A stretch of DNA of 38,062 nucleotides from an uncultured Sporosarcina sp. (GCA_947644645.1 CANSAF010000024.1:1-38062), one strand, 5' to 3'; positions 6,873-15,526 are shown, numbered from the stretch's first letter. Numbers and translations: made by a program. Notes: generated from the letters alone by a model not told the origin.

Positions 6873-7718
6873 TTATATTTCCCCCTCAATCATCACTTTT
6901 GCGCTAATATCTAGCGCTCGATAAGCATGCGTTAAAAATCCTAATGATATGTAATCGACTTTCGACTGCTCGTAGTCGGACAAATTATCCAGCGTAATTC
7001 CCCCAGAAGCTTCTGTAATAATGTGTTCAGGGACTAATTGAAGAAACTGATCAATTTCTTCCGGCGTTCGATTATCAAACATAATTACATCCGCACCAGC
7101 TTCGACAGCTTCAATCACTTGTGCTTTCGTTTCCGTCTCTACTTCAATTTTCACCATATGTCCAACTTTCTCACGAACATTTACAACTGCTTTTGTAATT
7201 GATCCAGCAAAAGCAATATGATTATCTTTAATCATGACCCCGTCATATAAACCGTAGCGATGATTATAACCGCCGCCACAATGTACTGCATACTTTTCTA
7301 GCATTCTCAGTCCCGGCGTTGTTTTTCGCGTATCACAAATGCGTGTGTGCGGATTATTCAACTTCTCCACCGCTCGCTTCGTTAATGTCGCAATGCCGCT
7401 CATTCTTTGAATTAAATTCAAAACGACACGTTCTCCCGTTAATAACGCCGCAACTTTCCCCGATATCTTCGCAAGTTGCTGCCCCTTTGAAATAGCATCT
7501 CCATCTTTGACCAGTAACTGAACTTCAATATCCGGATCTAGTAACTGAAAACCACAACTGACAATATCTTCACCACAAAAAACGCCAGCTTCTTTAGCAA
7601 GAAAAACCATCTCACCTTTTGTATCCGCTTCAAAAATTGAAGAAGTCGTTACGTCTTGCTCACCAATATCTTCGATGAAAAATTGCTCTACTAATAATCG
7701 TAACTTCACTTGATTCAT
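6873..7718 (-). CDS. nadC: Nicotinate-nucleotide pyrophosphorylase NadC
   Basis: A 281-residue quinolinate phosphoribosyltransferase that converts quinolinate plus PRPP to nicotinate mononucleotide. Family signatures are DIGEQDVTTSS near residue 18, RKTTPGLRMLEKYAV near 131-145 and the substrate region GLYDGVMIKDNH near 156-167. The C-terminal ASGGITLDN is also typical. The ATG has AAGGCGGAG upstream. It is first in a two-gene operon with nadA. In B. subtilis the operon is nadB-nadC-nadA beside nifS, so here either nadB lies elsewhere or an aspartate dehydrogenase supplies iminoaspartate. Confidence 0.95.
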   Translation of the reverse strand: MNQVKLRLLVEQFFIEDIGEQDVTTSSIFEADTKGEMVFLAKEAGVFCGEDIVSCGFQLLDPDIEVQLLVKDGDAISKGQQLAKISGKVAALLTGERVVLNLIQRMSGIATLTKRAVEKLNNPHTRICDTRKTTPGLRMLEKYAVHCGGGYNHRYGLYDGVMIKDNHIAFAGSITKAVVNVREKVGHMVKIEVETETKAQVIEAVEAGADVIMFDNRTPEEIDQFLQLVPEHIITEASGGITLDNLSDYEQSKVDYISLGFLTHAYRALDISAKVMIEGEI

Positions 7719-7743
7719 AAAGCTCCGCCTTTCTTAAATCAAA

Positions 7744-7789
7744 CTGTCTTTACACATATCATTACATATTTTTCATATAAAAACAACAA
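7744..7789 (-). promoter_or_regulatory. Candidate nadCA promoter with operator-like sequence
   Basis: On the minus strand TTGTTG (7789-7784), a 17-bp spacer and TGTAAT (7766-7761). Just downstream is ATATGTGTAAAGACAG (7759-7744). The position fits a repressor such as NiaR, which controls NAD genes in Bacilli, but I cannot confirm the motif. Confidence 0.35.
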
Positions 7790-7881
7790 CTAGAGACAGA
7801 GGCTTTTCATAAAAAAACTAGTTTTTATGTTTGCTTAATGAACAGCTTATTTCTACAAGACCTCAATGATATGATCCAAAC

Positions 7882-7923
7882 AAAAAACGTTCCCAAAAGC
7901 TCATCATTCAGCTTTTGGGAACG
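7882..7923 (-). terminator. Terminator of the oligopeptide transporter operon
   Basis: On the minus strand CGTTCCCAAAAGCT pairs with AGCTTTTGGGAACG around a 7-nt loop, followed by a six-T run. Confidence 0.92.
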
Positions 7924-7931
7924 CATCATAT

Positions 7932-9767
7932 TTATTTCTTTTTAAAACCAATTAAATGTCTATAATAATTGTCTTCGGTATCAATCGTGTAGTTTAAAAG
8001 ATCTTCGTTAATTGGTACTAACATCGCACGGTATAAAATTGGGAACACTGGGATTTCATCTACCATTAATTGTTGCCACTCTTTATACACATTCTGACGG
8101 TACCCTAAGTCAAATGCGTCTTCAGAAAGCCCGTCTTCAAGTAATTCCGTATTTTTTTCACTTTCATAACGTGGGAAGTTAAACATTGCTTTCGTTCCAT
8201 ATAAACCTGTTGGGTCAACGTCTGATCCAACTGACCAAGCACCCATATAAATATCTAATTCAGGGTCATCATTTCCACCGTTACCAACACGGTCATAGAA
8301 TGTGTTGAACTCTTGTAAACGTCCGTCTAATAACTCAACGTTAATCCCTACTGCTTCCCAAGCTTGCATATAGTAGTTTGCAATTGGTTCAGCAGTTTCT
8401 CCACCTGACATTGAAGCAAAGTTCAATTTCAGTTCAGAACCATCTGGATTTTCAACAAATCCATCGCCATCTGTATCTTCATAACCTGCGTCTGCTAAAA
8501 TTTCTTTTGCTTTTTCTGGGTCATACTTTGGCGTTTCAATTGTTCCATCATGGAAGCTTGCATGAGATGGTGCAATAAGTGTTGTACCTGCCCAACGGAA
8601 TCCATCATAGAATCTTTCACCAACAGCGTCATTGTCGACTGCATACCACATTGCTTTACGTAACTCAACATCACTTACTTTTGACTCTTCAGGCTTGTAT
8701 TCAATTTGTTTATTTTCTTTATCCCATGTACCAAATTTAAATCCGATATATGTGTATGACCCTTCAACATTTCCAAGGAATTTTACACCTTCCATATCTT
8801 TATTCGTTTCATACTGATCTGTTGGGAATGCATCAACAGTGTCAAGATTCCCAGATTTAAGCTCATTTGCCACTACTGACGAGTCCACAACTTTTAAAAT
8901 AACTTCATCAAGTTTTGGTGCACCTTGCCAGTAATCTTCGTTTTTAGAATAAACAACTGACTCTCCTGATACAATGCTTTCCACTTTAAATGGTCCCATT
9001 CCGATTGGATTTTTACGAACCGCATCCGAAGCAGACATTTCCGCTACAGGGATATCTTTAAAAATATGTTTTGGCATTGCATATGACCAAATTCCACCTG
9101 CAAGTAATGATGGCGTTGGATCTGTATACGTAATCTCTAATGTTTTTTCATCAATTACGTTAATACCAGAAATCGTATCTGCTTCTCCAGCATTATATGC
9201 TTCCATACCTTCAATAATTGTGAAGTCTGAACCATAACGTGGCCCGTCATAATCTGCATGTCCAATAACTTCATATGAGTATGCCCAGTCCTCTGCTGTA
9301 ACAGGCTCTCCATCATGCCAATTTACATTGTCACGAATTTTAAATGTCCAAACTGTATAATCATCATTGTGTTCAAATGTTGCTGCACCGTCTTGTGTGA
9401 ATTGGAAATCTTCATCCATTCCTAGTAAACTTTCATCAAACCACTCGATTACTTTTGCATCGAATGCCCCCGCATAAAAGTTAAAGTTCAGCGTTCCTTC
9501 AAATGGCGTATCCGTAACTAAACCATATTTTAACGTGCCGCCTTCTTCAACTTCTCCCGCTTCACCACGTGTATCAAATTCATCGATACGAGATCCGTCT
9601 CCTGCTACATCCCCGTCTTTTTCATCTTTTTCTTCTTGTTGTGCTGTATTATCGTCATCTTTCTTTTCCCCATCGTCTTTCTTACCATCGTCATTTCCAC
9701 TACATGCCGCTAATGCAAACACAAGTACTAATAACAGAGCTAATAAAGCCTTATTCAAACCCTTCAT
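7932..9767 (-). CDS. Oligopeptide ABC transporter substrate-binding lipoprotein (OppA/AppA-like, SBP family 5)
   Basis: A 611-residue lipoprotein that captures peptides outside the membrane for the permease pair encoded upstream. The signal peptide ends in the lipobox LAAC, and the mature protein starts with a very acidic Asp/Glu/Lys linker of about 50 residues. The family 5 SBP fold begins near GGTLKYGLV. Other signatures are NVNWHDGEPVTAEDW and KNPIGMGPFKV. A DTDGDG calcium-loop-like stretch sits in the C-terminal half. I use the ATG at 9767, 7 nt after GGGGGAG, rather than TTG at 9773. It is last in its operon, behind a 161-nt structured gap that may allow it to be made in excess. Confidence 0.9.
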   Translation of the reverse strand: MKGLNKALLALLLVLVFALAACSGNDDGKKDDGEKKDDDNTAQQEEKDEKDGDVAGDGSRIDEFDTRGEAGEVEEGGTLKYGLVTDTPFEGTLNFNFYAGAFDAKVIEWFDESLLGMDEDFQFTQDGAATFEHNDDYTVWTFKIRDNVNWHDGEPVTAEDWAYSYEVIGHADYDGPRYGSDFTIIEGMEAYNAGEADTISGINVIDEKTLEITYTDPTPSLLAGGIWSYAMPKHIFKDIPVAEMSASDAVRKNPIGMGPFKVESIVSGESVVYSKNEDYWQGAPKLDEVILKVVDSSVVANELKSGNLDTVDAFPTDQYETNKDMEGVKFLGNVEGSYTYIGFKFGTWDKENKQIEYKPEESKVSDVELRKAMWYAVDNDAVGERFYDGFRWAGTTLIAPSHASFHDGTIETPKYDPEKAKEILADAGYEDTDGDGFVENPDGSELKLNFASMSGGETAEPIANYYMQAWEAVGINVELLDGRLQEFNTFYDRVGNGGNDDPELDIYMGAWSVGSDVDPTGLYGTKAMFNFPRYESEKNTELLEDGLSEDAFDLGYRQNVYKEWQQLMVDEIPVFPILYRAMLVPINEDLLNYTIDTEDNYYRHLIGFKKK

Positions 9768-9832
9768 ATACAAACTCCCCCTTCTTTGTAATTGTTTTTA
9801 CCTTGATTCGTTTTGTCATGCGCTACAGCTCT

Positions 9833-9932
9833 GATCAAGCCCTAGAGCATCACCTCCTCAAAGTTAGGCTCTTCAAACAGTCATCATGCCGACTTGCTGA
9901 ATACACCTTCTTTTTCCGTTAAACTCTTGATC
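9833..9932 (-). other. Structured RNA spacer between oppC-type and oppA-type genes
   Basis: On the minus strand GATCAAG (9932-9926), right after the permease stop, can pair with CTTGATC (9839-9833). This encloses a hairpin AGTC/GACT and a second AGAGC/GCTCT whose loop holds a perfect GAGGAGGTGAT. No start codon is suitably placed after that Shine-Dalgarno-like sequence. It could stabilise or process the mRNA for differential SBP expression; that is inference. Confidence 0.4.
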
Positions 9933-9934
9933 CA

Positions 9935-10843
9935 TTAACCCCTTCTTTGTCTTGCATCTGTTGCACGCTTCATTGCTTCCCCTACATTTCGTACAGCCAA
10001 CATCAATATTAAAATCAGTAAAGCTGCGGGCAACCAAATCCACCATCTATGTTCTAAGACTTGTGGATTTCGCGCATAACTTAATAATGTCCCTAGACTC
10101 GGTGTTGACTCGGGAAATCCAAATCCTAAAAACGATAATCCTGATTCAATTCCAATATTTGCTGCTAGGTTCAGCGTCATCGTTACAATAATTAACGAGC
10201 TTAAATTCGGTAATAATTGAGTAAACATAATCTTTATATGGGATGATCCCAATGTTTTCGACGCTTGGATATAATCCAACTCTCCTTCTTGTAAAGCTCT
10301 GGACCGAATCAGCCGGGTAATCCCCATCCATAAAAACAACGTCATAATGAGCGAGAAATTGGTAACAGTGTATTTAGGCACAATTGCAACAAAAACAATA
10401 ACAATCATTAAGAATGGTAATACCATGAAGAAATCAACAATTCTCATCATAATATTATCGACTGTTCCGCCGAAATAACCTGAAATAATCCCGACAACAA
10501 TCCCAATGAAACCACTCATTAAAGTAACCAAAATCCCAATAGTCAGTGAGTTCTTCGTCCCAATGATTAATTGACCGAAAACATCACGCCCGCCATAATC
10601 TGTTCCTAGCCAATATTCACTTGAAGGTGGTTCATTAATGGCAAATAAATCAACTTTGACAATCTCATCTTGATTTAAAGTCCATGAAACACCGTATACA
10701 AACGCTGCGATTAATATTAATAGCAATAACGATGCCATTGCCAACTTATCTTTTTTTAATTCTCGCCAAACGACTCTTAAACCACTTGGACTTTTTTCAA
10801 TTTCTTTTACTTCTATCTCAACGCTTGATTGATTTGTTTCCAT
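9935..10843 (-). CDS. Oligopeptide ABC transporter permease (OppC/AppC/DppC type)
   Basis: A 302-residue inner-membrane permease with an N-terminal cytoplasmic extension of about 30 residues, a first helix near 34-55, then a five-helix BPD_transp core. The large loop has the OppC-type LGTDYGGRDVFGQLI. The cytoplasmic EAA loop that docks on the ATPases reads ASKTLGSSHIKIMFTQLLPN. The start ATG follows GAGGTGAAATGAA. It lies 28 nt after the OppB-type gene. Substrate range (oligo- or dipeptide) cannot be read from sequence. Confidence 0.92.
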   Translation of the reverse strand: METNQSSVEIEVKEIEKSPSGLRVVWRELKKDKLAMASLLLLILIAAFVYGVSWTLNQDEIVKVDLFAINEPPSSEYWLGTDYGGRDVFGQLIIGTKNSLTIGILVTLMSGFIGIVVGIISGYFGGTVDNIMMRIVDFFMVLPFLMIVIVFVAIVPKYTVTNFSLIMTLFLWMGITRLIRSRALQEGELDYIQASKTLGSSHIKIMFTQLLPNLSSLIIVTMTLNLAANIGIESGLSFLGFGFPESTPSLGTLLSYARNPQVLEHRWWIWLPAALLILILMLAVRNVGEAMKRATDARQRRG

Positions 10844-10871
10844 TTCATTTCACCTCTTTTGTGAGCATAGT

Positions 10872-11834
10872 TTATTTAATACGAATTCTAGGGTCTACAA
10901 GACTTAAAACGATGTCAGAAATTAATGACCCAAGAATTGTAGCTAAGCCGAAAATTAAAACCGTCGCTGTCACTACAGAATAATCTCGTAAATTAATCGA
11001 GTCTAAAAATAGTTGGCCCATTCCGGGATAACTAAAAATCGTTTCGACGAAAATCGAACCGCCAATTAACGCCGCCATTTCATAACCGAAAAATGCAGCA
11101 ATTGGAAGTAGCGCATTTCTGAAAATATGACGATTATAAACTCTAGACTCAGATGCTCCTTTTGCTCTTGCAGTGAGAATGAAATCTTTTTGTTTCGTAT
11201 CGATAATTTCACTTCGTAAATATTGAACGGTTCCTACCGTTGCAATAAGCGCCATAGAAATTGCTGGCAATAACATATGGTGAATTTTACTCATAAAATA
11301 AGAAAATGTTCCCGGTGTCAATCCAGGCTTTACACTTCCGCCCGTTGGAAACCAGTCTAAATAGAAACCAAAAAACCAAACCATCAATAATGCGAAAATA
11401 AATAGAGGTGTTGCAAATCCAATATACGTGTATCCCGTAATTAATTGATCCGCGATACGATCATTATAACGGCCACTAATAACTCCAAGTGGAATTGCAA
11501 TTAAATACGTAATGACTAATGACAGCAAAGACAGCCATAAAGTATTGGTCATTCTTTCCGAAAGCAGTTCTGTTACTTGAACTTTATGTCTAAAGGATAT
11601 GCCAAAGTCACCTTGTACAACCCCAGAAATCCATCTTCCATATTGCTGATACCATGGATCATTAAAACCAAGTTCTTCTCGTTTTTTCTCTATCGTTTCA
11701 AAATCCAAACTCGGATCAATTTGCCCAGATAATGCATCTCCCGGCATTAAACCTGCTAAAAAAAAGATTAAAATACTCAATAAAATGAGCTGCGGAATCA
11801 TAATGAGGATACGTCTAACAATAAACTTCCACAT
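10872..11834 (-). CDS. Oligopeptide ABC transporter permease (OppB/AppB/DppB type)
   Basis: A 320-residue six-helix permease. It starts MWKFIVRRILIMIPQL, the usual OppB opening, followed by a long extracytoplasmic loop with GDFGISFRHKVQVTELL. The EAA loop is ARAKGASESRVYNRHIFRNA and a conserved GGSIFVETIFSYPGMG segment follows. It partners with the OppC-type protein encoded immediately downstream. The start lies only 2 nt after the upstream ATPase stop, so translation is coupled. Confidence 0.93.
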   Translation of the reverse strand: MWKFIVRRILIMIPQLILLSILIFFLAGLMPGDALSGQIDPSLDFETIEKKREELGFNDPWYQQYGRWISGVVQGDFGISFRHKVQVTELLSERMTNTLWLSLLSLVITYLIAIPLGVISGRYNDRIADQLITGYTYIGFATPLFIFALLMVWFFGFYLDWFPTGGSVKPGLTPGTFSYFMSKIHHMLLPAISMALIATVGTVQYLRSEIIDTKQKDFILTARAKGASESRVYNRHIFRNALLPIAAFFGYEMAALIGGSIFVETIFSYPGMGQLFLDSINLRDYSVVTATVLIFGLATILGSLISDIVLSLVDPRIRIK

Positions 11835-11836
11835 AA

Positions 11837-12772
11837 TTATTCACCCCGCCCCGGCAACGCCACTAAATGAGTGTCCGAAATTTTTCGAAGAGGATAGACC
11901 AATCCATCTTCATCAAAATAATCACTAAACGATTCTTCATATTCCTTTTGAACTTGCGCCCTGAAGTTAATTTGCTTTCCGCGATTTCTTGGATCTATAT
12001 CTGGAATCGCAGACACCAATCGTTTCGTATAAATATGTTGTGGATTATTAAAGATTTCGTCGGTATTACCTTCCTCCACAAATCTACCTTTATACATAAT
12101 CCCAATTCGGTCACAAACATGACGAATGACCCCTAAATCATGTCCGATGAAAATATACGTTAGCCCATACTCTTCTTGAATTTGCTGCATAAAATTCAGC
12201 ACTTGTGCTTGTACCGATACGTCCAGTGCAGATACTGGCTCATCCGCAATAATCAGTTTCGGTTGCAGTGCGACTGCACGTGCAATCCCAATTCTTTGCC
12301 TTTGTCCACCTGAAAACTGGTGTGGATATTTATAGATACTTTCAGGACTCAGACCTACAATTTCAAGCAGTTCATAAATTCTTTTTTTCTCTTCCGATTT
12401 TGATAATTTCTCAAAGTTTCGTAATGGCTCCGCCAATATCTCATACACACGTTTTCGCGGATTCAATGAAGAGTAAGGATCTTGGAAAATCATTTGTACG
12501 TCTTTTCTGAAATCTTCTCTCGTTCCTCGTTCATTTGTTACGTCTTTTCCATCAAAAATAATATTACCTGCTGTTATTTTATTTAAGCCCATAATTGCGC
12601 GACCCGTCGTAGATTTTCCAGAACCTGATTCGCCGACCAATCCATAAGTCTTTCCTTTTTCAATTCGCATCGTAACGCCGTCAACAGCTTTTACATGGTC
12701 AACAGTTCTGCCAAAAATTCCGCCTTTAATTGGAAAATGGACTTTTAAATCATTTACTTCAAGATACGCCAT
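11837..12772 (-). CDS. Oligopeptide ABC transporter ATPase (OppF/AppF type)
   Basis: A 312-residue ATPase with Walker A GESGSGKST, Q-loop MIFQDPYSSLNP, signature FSGGQRQRIGIARA, Walker B LIIADEPVSALD and switch His in FIGHDLGV. A C-terminal oligopeptide-transporter extension follows, ending in a segment that lacks the Cys cluster of the D-type partner. I prefer the ATG at 12772 (MAYLEVNDLK): GGGAGG lies 9 nt upstream. The frame is open to 12832, but that start would be deep in the preceding gene. The chosen start overlaps the upstream ATPase gene by 14 nt. Confidence 0.92.
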   Translation of the reverse strand: MAYLEVNDLKVHFPIKGGIFGRTVDHVKAVDGVTMRIEKGKTYGLVGESGSGKSTTGRAIMGLNKITAGNIIFDGKDVTNERGTREDFRKDVQMIFQDPYSSLNPRKRVYEILAEPLRNFEKLSKSEEKKRIYELLEIVGLSPESIYKYPHQFSGGQRQRIGIARAVALQPKLIIADEPVSALDVSVQAQVLNFMQQIQEEYGLTYIFIGHDLGVIRHVCDRIGIMYKGRFVEEGNTDEIFNNPQHIYTKRLVSAIPDIDPRNRGKQINFRAQVQKEYEESFSDYFDEDGLVYPLRKISDTHLVALPGRGE

Positions 12773-13772
12773 ATTGTCCATCCTCCCTTTCACCCGGTAG
12801 ATAAAAATCCTGATAACAAGTACAGCGAACAAAATGTTCTGGCTCTACTTCTTCCAAAGTTGGATTTTCCGCATGTTTTGACGCGTCTATCCAAGGAATT
12901 CTTGCACTAAAACGGCAACCCGTTCTTGGTAGGTTCTGCAAAGCAGGAACGACACCTTGAATGACATGTAATTCCGATTTTGGCTGAACATTAGCCGGTA
13001 TCGAATTTAATAAAGACTTCGTATACGGATGAAGCGGATTTTCAAACAGAGTAAAAACGTCTGCTATTTCAACAATTTGACCCGCGTACATGACCGCAAC
13101 TCTGTCTGCTATCTCAGCAACCACACCCAAGTCATGTGTAATTAGAACAATCCCAGCATCCATTTTTTCTTTCAATTCATTCACTAATCCTAGAATTTGC
13201 GACTGGATTGTCGCGTCTAGTGCAGTTGTCGGCTCATCAGCAATTAAAAGGCTTGGATTATTCGCAATCGCAATCGCAATAATAATCCGTTGTCTCATCC
13301 CACCCGACAACTCGTGTGGAAACTGGTCATACGTTCTTTCTGGATAAAGAATCCCTACTTGATCAAGTAAAGACAATACCCTTTCTTTCCTTTTGGCTGC
13401 CGACATTGATGGATTATGTAAAAAAAGTACCTCATCAATTTGTTGACCAATAATCATTAAAGGATTTAAAGCCGTCAGAGGGTCTTGGAAAATCATCCCC
13501 ATCGATTTACCTCTTAACTTATTTAATTGTACTGGAGAAATCCCAACTAAATTTTGGCCATTATACTTAATTTCTCCTTCAATTTTTGCCTGTCGATGAA
13601 GCCCCATTATTGAGAATGCTAAAGCACTTTTCCCACATCCTGATTCTCCAACAATCGCAAGTACCTCATTCTTATTAACCGTCAACGATACATCATCAAC
13701 CGCTGGATAGTACGCATCGCCAATTCGAAATGATGTTGTTAAATGATTCACTTCAAGAATACGATTAGACAT
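12759..13772 (-). CDS. Oligopeptide ABC transporter ATPase (OppD/AppD type)
   Basis: A 337-residue ATPase, first gene of the operon. It has Walker A GESGCGKSAL, Q-loop MIFQDPLTALNP, signature LSGGMRQRIIIAIA, Walker B LLIADEPTTALD and switch LITHDLGV. The C-terminal HPYTKSLL (oligo_HPY) region is followed by TGCRFSARIPW and RCTC, a cysteine pattern that in some OppD/DppD proteins ligates an Fe-S cluster. It pairs with the OppF-type ATPase to power the two permeases. The ATG follows GGACGGTGAG. Transcription comes from the long regulatory region 13773-14276. Confidence 0.92.
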   Translation of the reverse strand: MSNRILEVNHLTTSFRIGDAYYPAVDDVSLTVNKNEVLAIVGESGCGKSALAFSIMGLHRQAKIEGEIKYNGQNLVGISPVQLNKLRGKSMGMIFQDPLTALNPLMIIGQQIDEVLFLHNPSMSAAKRKERVLSLLDQVGILYPERTYDQFPHELSGGMRQRIIIAIAIANNPSLLIADEPTTALDATIQSQILGLVNELKEKMDAGIVLITHDLGVVAEIADRVAVMYAGQIVEIADVFTLFENPLHPYTKSLLNSIPANVQPKSELHVIQGVVPALQNLPRTGCRFSARIPWIDASKHAENPTLEEVEPEHFVRCTCYQDFYLPGEREDGQYGVS

Positions 13773-14064
13773 TTTCTCACCGTCCTAGTTAAAAAATTAC
13801 ATTTCTATCAACCTTACATATTCATGCACAAAACACTTAATCTTTTACCGCTTAGACACTATATTAAAATATAAATTCCATTTGATTTTTGTATAAATTA
13901 ATTCATATATTTATACATTTTCTTCACATTGACTTTCATCATCAATACTAAAAATAAAATAGAATTGTACTTATATAGCTAATTTTCTGTTTTTAAAAAG
14001 CGGAATAACACATGAAATTATCTGCCTCTAGCCTAAGAGACATTAAAAAAACAATATACAACTG

Positions 14065-14079
14065 AATTATCTGAAAACT
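14065..14079 (-). promoter_or_regulatory. Candidate CodY box upstream of the oligopeptide operon
   Basis: Minus strand AGTTTTCAGATAATT matches the CodY consensus AATTTTCWGAAAATT at 13 of 15 positions. It lies about 30 bp downstream of the promoter at 14115-14143, a good position for repression in rich medium. Peptide transporters are classic CodY targets in Bacilli. Confidence 0.55.
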
Positions 14080-14114
14080 AAACAGAATATGAATCGATAT
14101 TCATTACTTCCTAC

Positions 14115-14143
14115 ATTTAATCAATAACTATTCTAATTGTCAA
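14115..14143 (-). promoter_or_regulatory. Candidate sigma-A promoter of the oligopeptide operon
   Basis: On the minus strand TTGACA (14143-14138), a 17-bp spacer and TTAAAT (14120-14115). The resulting leader is about 335 nt. The stretch 13773-14060 is AT-rich and holds no gene or clear riboswitch that I can see. Confidence 0.5.
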
Positions 14144-14242
14144 GATGCTTTTGTTCTACTTGGTCAAATCCTTTTAATATTCAATTAGTAATATCTGTTT
14201 ATTTTCCAGTTTCAAAAAATCATTGTAAATCTCTCGTTCAAA

Positions 14243-14256
14243 TGAATGCGCTTTCA
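14243..14256 (-). promoter_or_regulatory. Catabolite-responsive element (cre), CcpA site
   Basis: TGAATGCGCTTTCA matches TGWAANCGNTNWCA with one mismatch and sits in a wider near-palindrome, AATGAA...TTCATT. It lies 5-18 bp downstream of the start expected from the extended -10 at 14268-14276, a roadblock position. Confidence 0.65.
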
Positions 14257-14267
14257 TTTATGCTTTT

Positions 14268-14276
14268 ATTATAGCA
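14268..14276 (-). promoter_or_regulatory. Extended -10 promoter facing the oligopeptide operon
   Basis: Minus strand TGCTATAAT, a perfect extended -10, without an obvious -35. Transcripts from here would carry a leader of almost 490 nt into the OppD-type gene. Confidence 0.45.
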
Positions 14277-14422
14277 CAAGAAAAATGTAATTGTGATTGA
14301 AATTTGTGAATTATTGGTTTTTAATTACAATAATTTTACAATAACCCCATCAACACAACCTTTAGAACGTTTCAGTTTACTAAGTAATGTGATAAAATTC
14401 AAATATAAATATTGTAAATTAA

Positions 14423-14450
14423 TAGAACCTTTTTTGTTTTTAATCGTATA
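14423..14450 (+). promoter_or_regulatory. Sigma-W-like (ECF) promoter of the YdjG/YdjH-like pair
   Basis: TAGAAC (14423-14428), a 16-bp T-rich spacer and CGTATA (14445-14450). The sigma-W consensus is TGAAAC-N16-CGTA. The B. subtilis homologues ydjGH belong to the sigma-W-controlled pspA-ydjGHI operon, which supports the call. Confidence 0.6.
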
Positions 14451-14497
14451 AGAGATAATCGGTTTTACATGATTTAAAGAAAAAAGGAGGGATTTCT

Positions 14498-15526
14498 TTG
14501 TTATTGCATTATAAATGTCCAAGTTGTGGTGGGAATATGGCATTTGATGTTGATACAGGTACGCTTCTATGTCCAAACTGTCATCATGAGGAGAATATCG
14601 AAACATATAACGATGAATATATAGAACAAAATTTTGATGGAGAAGACACAGTTGAGTACCGTTGTGATAACTGCGGGGGAACAGTCATTACAGATGCCGA
14701 CACAACGGCTACATCTTGTAGTTTCTGTGGTTCTGGTGTCGTCATGGGAGATCGACTAGCTGGAAAACTTGCGCCTGTGAAAATTATTCCATTTACAGTA
14801 AGCAAAACTGAAGCGCAAGAACAATTTAAAAAATGGTGTAAAAACGGTCGCTTTATCCCAAATAGTTTCAAGTTGAATAGTCGAATTGAAAATATTACAG
14901 GGATGTATGTGCCTTATTTTATTTATGATTTGCATTCAAAGGTAACGCTCGATGCAGTTGGTACAAAAGTTTCTTCTTATAGAAAAGGCGACTATATTTA
15001 CACAGAAACAAAGTTTTATCAAGTTAGCCGAGATTTTGACTTATTTTACAATAAAGTACCCGCTGATGCTTCGGAAAAAATGCAAGATGAAATTATGAAT
15101 AAAGTAGAACCTTATCATTATGAGGATTTAAAAATATTCAAAACACCTTATTTAGCTGGATATTTAGCGGAAAAATATAATTATGACGCCAAAGATTTAT
15201 TTAATCGTATTAAAACAAAAGTTTTTCCATTTGCGGATAATTATTTACGTAAGTCTGTCGCAGGCTATGCAACATTGACGAATAAAGACGAATCGATTCA
15301 AATTCAAGAGAAAAATAGCATGTATGTATTATTCCCAATTTGGATTGTTTCTTATGATTACGAAGATCAAAAACATACACTCGTCATGAACGGACAAACC
15401 GGAAAGATTGTTGGAAAAACACCGTTAAGTATCGGAAAAGTAGCACTCTGGCTAGGCGGAATTTCGGCAGCTTCTTTCACAATCATTAAAATTTTTAGCG
15501 GCATTTCGGGAGGTGTTTGGTGGTGA
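14498..15526 (+). CDS. YdjG-like TFIIB-type zinc-ribbon membrane protein
   Basis: A 342-residue protein resembling B. subtilis YdjG of the cell-envelope stress operon pspA-ydjGHI. Two zinc ribbons are visible: CPSC (Cys7, Cys10) with CPNC (Cys25, Cys28), then CDNC (Cys56, Cys59) with CSFC (Cys74, Cys77). A long soluble domain follows, and a single membrane helix lies near the C-terminus (VALWLGGISAASFTIIKIF). The start is TTG, supported by GGAGG 7 nt upstream; no better start exists. It overlaps the next gene by 4 nt. The pspA and ydjI partners are not in this window. Molecular role is unknown; a link to membrane stress is inferred from the homologue and promoter. Confidence 0.75.
   Translation: MLLHYKCPSCGGNMAFDVDTGTLLCPNCHHEENIETYNDEYIEQNFDGEDTVEYRCDNCGGTVITDADTTATSCSFCGSGVVMGDRLAGKLAPVKIIPFTVSKTEAQEQFKKWCKNGRFIPNSFKLNSRIENITGMYVPYFIYDLHSKVTLDAVGTKVSSYRKGDYIYTETKFYQVSRDFDLFYNKVPADASEKMQDEIMNKVEPYHYEDLKIFKTPYLAGYLAEKYNYDAKDLFNRIKTKVFPFADNYLRKSVAGYATLTNKDESIQIQEKNSMYVLFPIWIVSYDYEDQKHTLVMNGQTGKIVGKTPLSIGKVALWLGGISAASFTIIKIFSGISGGVWW

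Noticed and set aside
9767-9838. A 24-codon TTG frame ending at the peptide-binding protein start (overlap ATGA)
   Set aside because: The Shine-Dalgarno-like sequence is about 14 nt from the TTG, too far. The frame has no other support.
9535-9922. Long plus-strand frames (99 and 117 codons) opposite the start of the peptide-binding protein gene
   Set aside because: They are antisense shadows of the Asp/Glu/Lys-rich linker and signal peptide of a well-supported gene.
13985-14005. Second CodY-like word near AATTTTCTG
   Set aside because: Only the left half matches; about five mismatches over 15 positions.
14325-14606. 93-codon minus-strand frame overlapping the YdjG-like gene start
   Set aside because: It runs antisense across the sigma-W-like promoter and the zinc-ribbon codons, with AT-rich random composition and no ribosome site.
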